Source: DP-19 sp036496285
GTDB taxonomy: Bacteria; Desulfobacterota; Binatia; UTPRO1
DNA: 64,000 nt
NCBI GenBank assembly: GCA_036496285.1
Contig: DASXLI010000114.1
Location: forward strand, 1-64,000
Direction of reading: 5' to 3'
The notes under the pieces were generated by a model, which saw nothing but the letters and a program-made list of their open reading frames with translations, had not been told where the DNA came from and ran no database searches. This document shows, piece after piece, positions 17,818 to 28,222 of this stretch. The position numbers were made by a program, and so were the translations under genes. Position 1 is the first letter of the stretch, and the number at the start of each line of letters is the position of its first letter.

Positions 17818-19349
17818 CGGTGCGAGCCCCGCGCCTCTTGGCCGCACTGGTGGCGGGGCTCGCGGCGGCGAACGCGCGGCCCGTCTCTGCCGCCGGCGAC
17901 CTGCTCTCGAACGGCTACGTCGACTTGAGCGGCTCACTCACGGGCTCGCACGTGTTCCGCCTCCATTCGGACACGCCGCGGGAATGGCCGTCGGGCACCC
18001 TCGACCTACGGCTCGAGGCCGAACGCAACGGCCTCGGGCGGCTCTTCGCGCACGTCCGCACCGGCTACGACGGCAAGATCGGCGATCCAGACGAGCGGAA
18101 CCGGCCGTTCCTCACGCTCGACGAGGTCTACCAGGACAAGGATCTCTTCATCGACCTCGACGAGGCCTACGTCGAGATCCCGCTCGGGGAGCTCGAGCTG
18201 CGCGTCGGCAAGCAGAAGATCGCCTGGGGCCAGCTCGACGAGATCCAGCCGACCGACAACCTGAACCCGGAGGATCTGACCGAGTTCTTCTTCCGTCCGG
18301 AGGCGGAGCGCAAGATCGGCATCCCGGCGGTGAGTCTCACCGGCTACCGGGGCCCGTGGACGGTCGAGGGCGTATGGGCGCCCTGGTACACCGCCAACCG
18401 GCTGCCGCATCGACACGATCGCTGGTTCCCGCCGCTCCTCCGGGTGCCGTCGCACATCGATACCGCCTTCGGCTCGGTGCCCGTCCAGACGCGCTATCCC
18501 GACGTGGACCCTCCGCCGCGCACGCTCGCGAGCTCCGACGCGGCGCTGCGCGTCCGCCGCTTCATCGCCGGCGCCGAGCTTTCCGCGAGCGTGTTCCACG
18601 GCTGGGACAAGAACCCGACGACGTTCCGGGCCGACGGCACGGCGACGTTGGTGCCGACCGGCGATCCGGCGCAGCCCGTGGCGCCGAGCGTCGACCTGTC
18701 GATCCCGCCGAGCCTGCACCGGATCACCGTCGTCGGCGGCGATCTGGCGGTGCCGCTCTGGCTCCTCGCGCTGCGCGCCGAGGCGGCGTGGATCCACGGC
18801 CGCTACTTCCCGCTCCTCATCGGGAGCGGCTTCGGCCGTGACCCGCGGCTCACCGCCGTCGTCGCGGCCGCCGCGCAGCAGGTCGCCACGACCGGCCAGC
18901 CGGAGACGGTCGCCCTGCCGATCCCGTCACCGGAGCTCGAGCGGGAGTCGGTGCAATACGGCGTCGGCGTCGACCTCTCGGTGAACGAGCCGCTCTCACG
19001 TGCCATCCTCGGCAACGAGAGTCTGGCCGGCACGTTCCTCCTCCTGCAGCTCCTCGAGACGGTGATCTTCCACCACGGCGACGAGCCGTTCATCTCCGAC
19101 GGGATCGAGCATCTCCTCGGCTTCACCGCGCGGCGCGCCTTCCGCGAGGAGCGCGTCGAGACGCAGCTGAAGGTCGCGTACAACCCGAACCACGGCGACT
19201 ACTACGTGTGGCCGTCCCTCACCTACAAGGTGACGCCGAACCTCCATTTCCTGTTCGAGGCACGCGTCATCGGCGGCAGCCGCACGCACGAGATCGGCCA
19301 GTACCGCGACTACGACGGTATCTTGATCGGCCTGCGCCGCTTCTTCTGA
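17814..19349 (+). CDS. outer-membrane beta-barrel protein, DUF1302-like
   Basis: The 511-residue protein starts at GTG 17814, overlapping the previous stop. It has a signal peptide (APRLLAALVAGLAAANARPV) and then alternating beta strands with aromatic girdles (LFIDLDEAYVEIPLGELELR, VGKQKIAWGQLDEIQPTDNL). It ends in a strand with C-terminal Phe-Phe (YDGILIGLRRFF), the usual signal for outer-membrane barrel insertion. The GKQKIAWGQ...PTDNLNP region matches DUF1302-type proteins. It is likely a channel or receptor paired with the LolA-like proteins just upstream; the substrate is unknown. Confidence 0.72.
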   Translation: MTVRAPRLLAALVAGLAAANARPVSAAGDLLSNGYVDLSGSLTGSHVFRLHSDTPREWPSGTLDLRLEAERNGLGRLFAHVRTGYDGKIGDPDERNRPFLTLDEVYQDKDLFIDLDEAYVEIPLGELELRVGKQKIAWGQLDEIQPTDNLNPEDLTEFFFRPEAERKIGIPAVSLTGYRGPWTVEGVWAPWYTANRLPHRHDRWFPPLLRVPSHIDTAFGSVPVQTRYPDVDPPPRTLASSDAALRVRRFIAGAELSASVFHGWDKNPTTFRADGTATLVPTGDPAQPVAPSVDLSIPPSLHRITVVGGDLAVPLWLLALRAEAAWIHGRYFPLLIGSGFGRDPRLTAVVAAAAQQVATTGQPETVALPIPSPELERESVQYGVGVDLSVNEPLSRAILGNESLAGTFLLLQLLETVIFHHGDEPFISDGIEHLLGFTARRAFREERVETQLKVAYNPNHGDYYVWPSLTYKVTPNLHFLFEARVIGGSRTHEIGQYRDYDGILIGLRRFF

Positions 19350-19369
19350 AGCATCCGTTGCACCAGCGA

Positions 19370-20725
19370 ATGCGCCGGCGCAAGCTGCGGGCCGTGTCCC
19401 CAGAGACCCACTTCGCGCGCACCAAGAACGGCGACGTCGCCTATCAGGTCGTCGGCGATGGTCCGCTCGGCCTGGTGTTCATCCCGAGCTGGCTCAGCAA
19501 CGTCGACGCAATGTGGGAGGATCCGTCGCTGGCGCGCTTCCTCCATCGTCTGGGGACGTTCAGCCGCCTGCTGTGCTTTGACAAGCGCGGCTCGGGCGTC
19601 TCCGACCCGGTCACACTCACCGCACTCCCCACGCTGGAGGAGTGGATGGAGGACGTGCGCACCGTCATGGACGCCGCGCAGCTGGAGCGCGCGGCGCTGC
19701 TCGGCATCGCCGAAGGGGGGCCGATGGCCATGCTCTTCGCCGCGACCTACCCCGAGCGGACGTCGGCGCTGATCCTCGTCGACACGGCGGCGCGGCTCCT
19801 CCGCGACGTCGACTACCCGTGGGGCATGCCGGCCGACCGGGTGCCGCGCTTCCTCGAGGGTCTGAAGGAGCGGTGGGGAACCGGAAGAACCGCGCAGGTC
19901 GTCGCCCCGAGCGCGGCGCACGACGAGCGCTTTCGACGCTGGCTCGCCCGCTACGAGCGACTGGCCATCGCACCCCACGCGCACATCCACATGTACGCGC
20001 AGCACTTCGAGCGCGACCTCCGGGGCGTGCTGTCGTCGATCTGGGTACCGACGCTCGTCCTGCACCGGGTTGGAGACCGCCACATCCGCGTCGGCCATGG
20101 CCGCTATCTCGCCGCGCACATCCTCAACGCGAAGTACGTGGAGCTGCCGGGCGAGGACCACCTCTTCTTCGCGGGCGACAGCGAGGCGATGCTGGCGGCG
20201 ATCGAGCAGTTCCTGACCGGGATGCGGCCGACGCCGGAGATCGACCGCGTGCTCGCCACGGTGCTGTTCACCGACATCGTCGGCTCGACCGAGCGCGCCG
20301 CGAGCGTGGGCGACCGCGTCTGGCGCGCGCTCCTCGAGACCCACAACGGGGTCGTCCGGCAACAGCTCGAGCGCCACCGGGGCCGGGAGGTCAAGACGAC
20401 CGGGGACGGCTTCCTTGCGACCTTCGACGGACCGGCACGAGCGATCCACTGCGCCCGTGACATCCGCGACGGCGTGCGTCCGCTCGGGCTCGAGATGAGG
20501 ATCGGGTTGCACACCGGCGAGTGCGAGCTGACGCCAGACGACGTGCGCGGCCTCGCCGTGCACGTCGCGGCCCGGGTGATGGCCAACGCCGGTCCCGGCG
20601 AGGTGCTGGTCTCCAGCACGGTCAAGGACCTGGTGGCAGGCTCGGGACTCCGCTTCGCGGAACGCGGCGCACACGCCCTCCAGGGTGTGCCCGGCGAGTG
20701 GCGGCTGTTCGCCGTCGAGGGCTGA
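19370..20725 (+). CDS. alpha/beta-hydrolase fused to a class III nucleotide cyclase domain
   Basis: This 451-residue protein has an N-terminal alpha/beta-hydrolase-like domain (about 10-280) and a C-terminal class III adenylate/guanylate cyclase domain (about 295-450). The cyclase keeps both metal Asp residues (FTDIVGST, Asp302; TTGDGF, Asp346) and a Lys at 342. The hydrolase nucleophile elbow reads GIAEGG, with Ala114 where related proteins have Ser, so the domain is probably not a working hydrolase and may sense a ligand. ATG 19370 is used; GTG 19394 is possible. It is cytosolic, and it follows the barrel gene by 20 bases. Confidence 0.85.
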   Translation: MRRRKLRAVSPETHFARTKNGDVAYQVVGDGPLGLVFIPSWLSNVDAMWEDPSLARFLHRLGTFSRLLCFDKRGSGVSDPVTLTALPTLEEWMEDVRTVMDAAQLERAALLGIAEGGPMAMLFAATYPERTSALILVDTAARLLRDVDYPWGMPADRVPRFLEGLKERWGTGRTAQVVAPSAAHDERFRRWLARYERLAIAPHAHIHMYAQHFERDLRGVLSSIWVPTLVLHRVGDRHIRVGHGRYLAAHILNAKYVELPGEDHLFFAGDSEAMLAAIEQFLTGMRPTPEIDRVLATVLFTDIVGSTERAASVGDRVWRALLETHNGVVRQQLERHRGREVKTTGDGFLATFDGPARAIHCARDIRDGVRPLGLEMRIGLHTGECELTPDDVRGLAVHVAARVMANAGPGEVLVSSTVKDLVAGSGLRFAERGAHALQGVPGEWRLFAVEG

Positions 20726-20773
20726 AGACGCCGCACGCTGCCGGGAAGCGACCGTCGGCGGCCGGCGCGGCGA

Positions 20774-21370
20774 TCACCCGGCCGCGGCGTACGGCGGCTC
20801 GGGGTAGTACTCGATGTACTTCTGCACCCCGCGAGCGAACTCCTCGCCGTGCAGCTGGCCGACGAGCCAGAGCGTCATGTCGATGCCGGCGGAGACGCCC
20901 GCCGACGTGACGACGTTGCCGTCGCGCACGTAGCGCACGTCGTCGAGCACGGTGATGTTGCCGCGCGCCCGCAGCGTCTCGACGAACGCCCAGTGCGTGG
21001 TGACCCGGCGGCCGCGTGCGAAGCCGGCCTCGTGCAGGAGGAGCGCGCCGGTGCAGACGCTCGTCACCCAGGTGCAGCGCTGGCCGACGGTGCGGAGCCA
21101 CTCGATGAGCACGGGGTTGCTCACCTCGCGGCGCGTGCCCTGCCCGCCCGGCACGAGCACGACGTCGAGCGGCGGGGCGTCGGCGAACGTATGGTCGGGA
21201 AGGACGCGCATGCCCTTGTTGCAGACGACGGGCTCGGCGCGCTCGGCGATCGTCACGACCTTGTCGCCCTCGCTTCGCATCCTGGCGGCCGCCGTCAGCA
21301 CTTCCCAGGGCCCGACGAAGTCGAGCTCCTCGGCCTCATTGAAGATCAACAGACCCGCGGTGATGCCCAT
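20774..21370 (-). CDS. DJ-1/PfpI family protein
   Basis: The 198-residue protein has the class I glutamine-amidotransferase-like fold of DJ-1/PfpI proteins: LLIFNEAEELDFVGPWEVL, VLVPGGQGTRRE, a nucleophile elbow SVCTGALLL with the reactive Cys, and GVSAGIDMTLWLV. The pattern is close to isonitrile hydratase-like and GlxA-associated members. The gene overlaps by 35 bases the end of a GlxA regulator whose N-terminal half is the same fold, so the pair is co-transcribed. The substrate is not known. Confidence 0.88.
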   Translation of the reverse strand: MGITAGLLIFNEAEELDFVGPWEVLTAAARMRSEGDKVVTIAERAEPVVCNKGMRVLPDHTFADAPPLDVVLVPGGQGTRREVSNPVLIEWLRTVGQRCTWVTSVCTGALLLHEAGFARGRRVTTHWAFVETLRARGNITVLDDVRYVRDGNVVTSAGVSAGIDMTLWLVGQLHGEEFARGVQKYIEYYPEPPYAAAG

Positions 21371-22382
21371 TGCGTGCTCCTTCCTGTGCCGCGGCGAGCG
21401 GCACCGTACGAAACCGGCTGCGGTACGCGCTCGGCGTGACCCGCACGATCCGGAGAAAGGCCCGTCGCATCGACTCGGCAGAGCCGAAGCCGCACTCCGC
21501 CGCCACCCGGTCGACCCCGTGCGGCGACTCCTCGAGCCGCCGCCGCGCCGCCTCGACGCGGACGCGCTCGACGAAGCGCGCCGGCGTGCAGCCGACCTCG
21601 CGCGCGAAGACCCGCGCGAAGTTGCGCGGGCTCATCGCCACCTGCCCGGCGAGCATCTCGACCGACAGGTCGCTCGCGAGGTGGTCGGCGATCCACGCCT
21701 GCAGCTCGCGGATCGGCTCACGGTCGGCGGCCTGGGTGGCGAGCTGCGCGCTGTACTGCGATTGTCCACCGGGCCGGCGGAGGAACATCACGAGCTCGCG
21801 CGCCACCGCGTAGGCGACCTCGCGCCCCTCGTCCTCCTCGACCAGCGCGAGCGCGAGGTCCATGCCGGCCGTGACGCCCGCCGAGGTATAGACGTTGCCG
21901 TCGCGCACGAAGATCGGATCCGGGTCGACCGTGAGCGACGGGAAGGCGCGCGCCAGCGCTTCGCAGGCGTGCCAGTGCGTGGTCACGCGGCGCCCGTCGA
22001 GCAGGCCCGCCGCCGCGAGGATGAACGTCCCGCTGCACACCGAGCCGAGGCGGCGCACGCGCGGCGCGAGCCGCCGGAGCGCACCGAGGATGGCCGGGTC
22101 GCGCATGGCCTCGGCGGTGCCGTTGCCGCCGGCGACGAGCAGCGTGTCGATGCAGTCGCGCACCGACCCGACCCGGCGGTCGGCGACCAGACGGATGCCC
22201 GAGGACGCCCTCAGCATGCCGGCCCTGGCCGCCAGCACCTCCACCCGGTAGGCGTCGTCCGCGCGCTTCCCCTCCTCCCGCAGGAGGCGCGCCGTCCGCC
22301 CGAAGACCTCGAGCGGCCCGGTCACGTCGAGCACCTGGACGCCGGGAAACGCGATCATCGCAATGTGGCGCGTGCGCTGCAT
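21336..22382 (-). CDS. GlxA-family transcriptional regulator (DJ-1/PfpI domain plus AraC-type HTH)
   Basis: The 348-residue protein has an N-terminal DJ-1/PfpI domain (IAMIAFPGVQVLDVTGPLEV, LLVAGGNGT, a SVCSGTFILAAAG elbow, GVTAGMDLALALVEE) and a C-terminal AraC-type DNA-binding domain from about residue 215 (LSVEMLAGQVAMSPRNFARV, FGSAESMRRAFLRIVRVTPS). It probably regulates the adjoining PfpI-type gene, which it overlaps, in response to a small ligand. I start at ATG 22382 (MQRTRHIAMIAFPG), where family alignments begin; the upstream open frame adds only Arg-rich sequence. Confidence 0.9.
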   Translation of the reverse strand: MQRTRHIAMIAFPGVQVLDVTGPLEVFGRTARLLREEGKRADDAYRVEVLAARAGMLRASSGIRLVADRRVGSVRDCIDTLLVAGGNGTAEAMRDPAILGALRRLAPRVRRLGSVCSGTFILAAAGLLDGRRVTTHWHACEALARAFPSLTVDPDPIFVRDGNVYTSAGVTAGMDLALALVEEDEGREVAYAVARELVMFLRRPGGQSQYSAQLATQAADREPIRELQAWIADHLASDLSVEMLAGQVAMSPRNFARVFAREVGCTPARFVERVRVEAARRRLEESPHGVDRVAAECGFGSAESMRRAFLRIVRVTPSAYRSRFRTVPLAAAQEGARNGHHRGSVDLQ

Positions 22383-22492
22383 GACGCTCTCTATCGACCT
22401 TCTGCAGGTTGGCCGCAAGGACGTTCTCCACACGGATTCTGCCACCACGGGCAAACGGCTGCGAAACGGCGGAACTCAGCGAAAATACTAGA

Positions 22493-23956
22493 CTAAGGGC
22501 GCCGGGAGGCGCGCTCGACGCAATCGCGGAACAGGCGGTGCCAGTTCGTCACCGTCCCGAACTGTTGCACGTACGACTCGAGGCCGATGAGCGCGCGCAC
22601 CAGGAAGACGCGGTGGCCGGGGGTCTTGAAGATGCGGTGCTCGAAGCCGATCGACGCCGCCTCCATCGCGCGGTCCATCGAGCGGTACTCGCGTGGGTCG
22701 AACGGCTCGTCGTGCAGCACCGGCTCGAAGACGAGACGCATGATGCGGATGAGCGGCGCCGGATCGTCGCCGCGGTCGAGGAAGCCGAGGCGGAGGAACG
22801 CGTCGGCCATCGCGTCGTCGTCATCGTCGAGGATGGCGCGCGACAAGTCGACGTAGGCGGCGCGGATCGGCTCCGGGAAGACGCGCACGCTGCCGAGGTC
22901 GAGCATGCAGAGGTGCGGGTGGTGGGTGACGAGGTAGTTCCCCGGATGCGGATCGGTGTGGAGGATGCCGAACTCGAACACCTGCCGCCACAGCACGCGG
23001 AAGTACTTGATCGCGACCCAGTCCTTGAGATCCTGATCGACTCCGGGCGCGAGGATGTCCTGCAGCGGGTAGCCGTCGAGCGCGCTCATCGTCAGCACGC
23101 GCCGCGACGAGAACGCCGCGAAGGGCTCCGGGATCACGACCTCGGGATCGTCGGCGAAGCGGCGTCCGAACTCGCGCAGGTTCGCTGCCTCCTTCACGTA
23201 GTCGAGCTCCTCGCGCAGGCGCTCCTCGAGCTCGGCGTAGAGCTCGGTGGCGTCGATCTTCTGCCGCATGACGTCGCGGCCGATACGCGACAGCGTCTGC
23301 AGGAGCGCCTTCACGTTCTTCAGATCCTGGACGACGGTGTCCTCGACGCCGGGGTACTGGATCTTCACGACGACGTCGTCGCCGCCGGGGAGTACGGCGC
23401 GGTGCACCTGGCCGAGCGACGCCGCCGCGAAGGCGTCGGGCTCGAAGCGCTCGAAAAGCTGCTCCGGCGGCGCGCCGAGCTCGCTCCTCACCTGGGCGCG
23501 GATGACGTCGTACGACATCGGCGGCACCGACGACTGCACGGTCGAGAGCACCTCGAGCGCCTCGGGTGGCAGGAGATCGCTGCGCATGCTGAGCATCTGC
23601 GTCAGTTTCATGAACGCGCCCTTGAGCTCGGTCGAGCGCTCGACGATGCGCATCGCGTTCCGCACGTGCGCGTCGAGCAGGTCGCGGTCGGTACGCTCCT
23701 GCGACTGAAAGGGGCGCTTCAGCGCCTGCCAGATGTAGCTGCTGCCGAGCGAGGTGGTGAGCGTGCCGACCTTCAGGACGCGGCGCGCGCGGCCGGTCGT
23801 GAGGCCGCTCTCACCGCGCGGACGCGCCTTGGCGCGCGGCGTCTGCCCGGTGGAGCGCGGCGGCGCGGCTGTCTTCGGCGGCAGGCTCGCGCGCGGCGGC
23901 AGCTTCGCGCGTCCGTGCGTCGCGCTCGCCGGCGTACGTTTTCCGGATGTGCTCAT
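22493..23956 (-). CDS. ABC1/UbiB-family atypical kinase
   Basis: The 487-residue protein is a member of the ABC1/ADCK/UbiB family, linked to isoprenoid quinone and membrane lipid homeostasis. It has an Ala-rich nucleotide loop (FAAASLGQVHRAVLPGG), VVVKIQYPGV with the Lys, EELDYVKEAANL, the catalytic ILHTDPHPGNYLV and LDLGSVRVF. The usual KxGQ motif is KLTQ here (Gly to Thr). The first 55 residues are a basic Pro/Ala/Arg-rich tail, and no membrane helix is obvious at the end. It lies between glxA and hppA on the same strand. Confidence 0.88.
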   Translation of the reverse strand: MSTSGKRTPASATHGRAKLPPRASLPPKTAAPPRSTGQTPRAKARPRGESGLTTGRARRVLKVGTLTTSLGSSYIWQALKRPFQSQERTDRDLLDAHVRNAMRIVERSTELKGAFMKLTQMLSMRSDLLPPEALEVLSTVQSSVPPMSYDVIRAQVRSELGAPPEQLFERFEPDAFAAASLGQVHRAVLPGGDDVVVKIQYPGVEDTVVQDLKNVKALLQTLSRIGRDVMRQKIDATELYAELEERLREELDYVKEAANLREFGRRFADDPEVVIPEPFAAFSSRRVLTMSALDGYPLQDILAPGVDQDLKDWVAIKYFRVLWRQVFEFGILHTDPHPGNYLVTHHPHLCMLDLGSVRVFPEPIRAAYVDLSRAILDDDDDAMADAFLRLGFLDRGDDPAPLIRIMRLVFEPVLHDEPFDPREYRSMDRAMEAASIGFEHRIFKTPGHRVFLVRALIGLESYVQQFGTVTNWHRLFRDCVERASRRP

Positions 23957-24048
23957 CGTGCGGATCCTCCGCCGCGCCCGGGCGACGGAGGGCGTACGCT
24001 AGCGCGCGTGGGTGAAACGCACAATGACGGTGGGTGCGGCGAGACGGC

Positions 24049-26484
<2,436 letters not shown>

Positions 26485-26788
26485 CGTGCACCCTCTCCAA
26501 ACGCGAGGCGCGCTTCCCCCGCCACGGCGGGAAGGCGACGGCCTCATGATTTTCGAGTGGTTGGCCGCCCGACGGAAGGAGGCGGGACGGGCCGTCCCGC
26601 GTCGTCGAACGCTTCAGCGCACTCCGCTCAGTAATGCCCTTACGGACCCAGCGGCCCCGTAGAACCGCGGTTCTGTACCACGGCGTCGAAGGGCTGTCGA
26701 GTTTCGCCTGTCGAGCCTGCTCTTTCTGCGCTCGCCCCTTGCGCTCGCCCGGCGCTCCGTCCGTAAGATGGAACGATAGGGAGGCGTC
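26485..26788. other. intergenic region between divergent hppA and a small secreted-protein gene
   Basis: About 300 bases separate two divergent genes. It contains a GC-rich hairpin near 26511-26534 within the probable hppA leader and a perfect 14-base palindrome AGAACCGCGGTTCT at 26661-26674 that could be an operator. I see no convincing gene and no clear -35/-10 pair. Confidence 0.4.
26661..26674. promoter_or_regulatory. perfect 14-bp palindrome, possible operator
   Basis: AGAACCGCGGTTCT is fully self-complementary and lies about midway between the divergent starts of hppA (26484) and the small secreted-protein gene (26789). Its position suggests a dimeric regulator site. In GC-rich DNA one such palindrome could also occur by chance. 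Confidence 0.25.
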
Positions 26789-27222
26789 ATGCGGCTCTCG
26801 CGGTGGATGCTGCTGGGTGCGTTCGCCATCGCGCTCCTCCTGCCGGCGTCCCGGACACTCGCGCGAGCGCACGCGCCCGGCTCCGCGGGTGCCGCGCCGC
26901 GGCCGGTGCGCATCGAAGGCTACTGGAACCGCGATCGTCAGGCGCCCGGCGTGCTTGAAGCCGTGCCGATCACAGCGAGCCTGGGCGGTCAGCCGTGCAT
27001 GTTCGGCATCACGGCCCTGCAGGCGTTCCAGCCCGAGGAAGAAGGCGCCCGGTCCTGCGGCATTCCTCGCTCGAGCCGAGCCTTCGCGTCCTCGGCCGCG
27101 ATGAGATGGTCCGCCGCTTCCTCGACGCCCTGCCGACGCAGAAGATCGTCATCCTCGGGCTCTATCGATCCGGGAGTGGGACGGTCATCCTCAGCTCGGT
27201 CGAGATCGGGCGAGCCGAGTAG
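26789..27222 (+). pseudogene. small secreted protein of unknown function, apparently frameshifted
   Basis: An ATG at 26789 behind AGGGAGGCGTC starts a signal peptide (RLSRWMLLGAFAIALLLPAS) and a mature part with RPVRIEGYWNRD and QPCMFGITALQAFQPEEEG. From about 27050 the protein-like sequence continues in the -1 frame (LRVLGRDEMVRRFLDALPTQ, KIVILGLYRSGSG, ILSSVEIGRAE) to a stop at 27222. In the first frame the sequence becomes Ser/Arg-rich nonsense that runs on through the intergenic region. Joining the two parts gives a sensible protein of about 144 residues. One missing base, from sequencing error or mutation, explains it. I do not recognise the family. Confidence 0.55.
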
Positions 27223-27251
27223 CCTCGTCCCGGTCCGACGTCTCGCCCCTC

Positions 27252-27280
27252 TTGACGGCGCGGCTCGTTTCGCTTATTCT
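27252..27280 (+). promoter_or_regulatory. strong sigma-70-type promoter with no protein gene downstream
   Basis: TTGACG (27252-27257) and TATTCT (27275-27280) are separated by exactly 17 bases. Each box matches five or four of six consensus bases, notable in such GC-rich DNA. No plausible reading frame follows, but an intrinsic terminator lies about 120 bases downstream, suggesting a small RNA. Confidence 0.5.
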
Positions 27281-27286
27281 TCGCCT

Positions 27287-27406
27287 CGCGTGGAGTCGTC
27301 TCGCGAAGAAATTGCAGTGACGAAAAGCGGCACTCGGCGCGGGCCGGTGCTATCCGGCGGCCACCCCCATACTGCATCGACGAGTGCAAATCGGTGCGCA
27401 TTTTTT
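27287..27406 (+). ncRNA. candidate small RNA of about 120 nt
   Basis: The segment between a good promoter (27252-27280) and a hairpin with a run of six T could form three stem-loops. The first pairs CTTCGC with GCGAAG around 27280-27307, the second pairs GCCGG with CCGGC around 27343-27358, and the third is the terminator. It lies between the end of the small secreted-protein gene and the convergent end of larB, without a credible reading frame. I do not recognise it as SRP, 6S, tmRNA or RNase P RNA. The call is inferred from promoter, structure and terminator. Confidence 0.4.
27374..27406 (+). terminator. intrinsic terminator of the candidate small RNA
   Basis: GCATCGA (27374-27380) pairs with TCGGTGC (27391-27397) with one G-U pair around a 10-base loop, followed after three bases by TTTTTT (27401-27406). 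It could also serve the small secreted-protein gene upstream. Confidence 0.55.
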
Positions 27407-27462
27407 CGCTGTAGATTCGCGAGGTGTCGCGCTGCGCGCGTGTCGAGAAACGTCACTGCTTC

Positions 27463-28212
27463 TCAAGCATGATTGATGCGGCTCGCCGCGACGCCCGCGC
27501 CGAAGCCGTTGTCGATGTTCACGACCGTCACGCCGGCGGCGCAGGAGTTGAGCATGGCCAGTAGCGCGGCGAGGCCGCCGATGCTGGCGCCGTAGCCCAC
27601 GCTCGTCGGCACGGCGATGATCGGTTTGCCGACCAGGCCGCCGACGACGCTCGGCAGCGCGCCCTCCATGCCCGCGACGACGATCAGCACGTGCGCGGCG
27701 TCGAGGCGGGCGCGGGCGTCGAGCAGACGATGGATGCCGGCGACGCCGACGTCGTAGAGGCGATCAACCTCGTTGCCGGAGAGCTCGGCGGTCCACGCGG
27801 CTTCCTCGGCGACGCCGCGGTCGGCGGTGCCGGCCGTGACGACGAGGATGGTCCCGCGGCCGGTACGCGGCACCTCCGCCACCCGCCACACCGCGAGGCG
27901 CGCCTCGGGATGGTAGGTGAACGCCGGCGCCAGGTGCAGCAGCCGCTCGGCCATCGCCGCGCTCAAGCGGGTGACGAGGACGTTCTGTCCCTGCGCGGCG
28001 AGACGGTCGGCGATCGCGGCGATCTCCTCGGGCAGCTTGCCCTCGCCGAAGACGACCTCGGCCTGGCCGGTGCGCAGCGCCCGGTGCGTGTCGGGCTTGG
28101 CGAAGACGAGCTCGGCGAAGGGGAAGTCGCGCAGGGTGTCGAGCGCGGCCTCGATCGCGACCTCGCCCGAGCGGACCCTCGCGAGGAGCTGCGTGAGGGC
28201 GGCACGGTCCAC
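27463..28212 (-). CDS. larB: nickel pincer cofactor biosynthesis protein LarB
   Basis: LarB carboxylates the pyridinium ring of NaAD and cleaves its phosphoanhydride, the first step to the nickel-pincer cofactor. The 249-residue protein has the PurE-like C-terminal domain with VVTAGTADRGVAEEAAWTAE, IVVAGMEGALPSVVGGLVG, VPTSVGYGAS and VVNIDNGFGAG. I start at GTG 28212, ten bases after the corC stop, rather than the upstream ATG at 28266 inside corC. No larC, larE or larA is nearby, so the rest of the pathway must lie elsewhere. It is the last gene of the grpE-led run. Confidence 0.88.
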   Translation of the reverse strand: MDRAALTQLLARVRSGEVAIEAALDTLRDFPFAELVFAKPDTHRALRTGQAEVVFGEGKLPEEIAAIADRLAAQGQNVLVTRLSAAMAERLLHLAPAFTYHPEARLAVWRVAEVPRTGRGTILVVTAGTADRGVAEEAAWTAELSGNEVDRLYDVGVAGIHRLLDARARLDAAHVLIVVAGMEGALPSVVGGLVGKPIIAVPTSVGYGASIGGLAALLAMLNSCAAGVTVVNIDNGFGAGVAASRINHA

Positions 28213-28222
28213 GAAGGTATCG

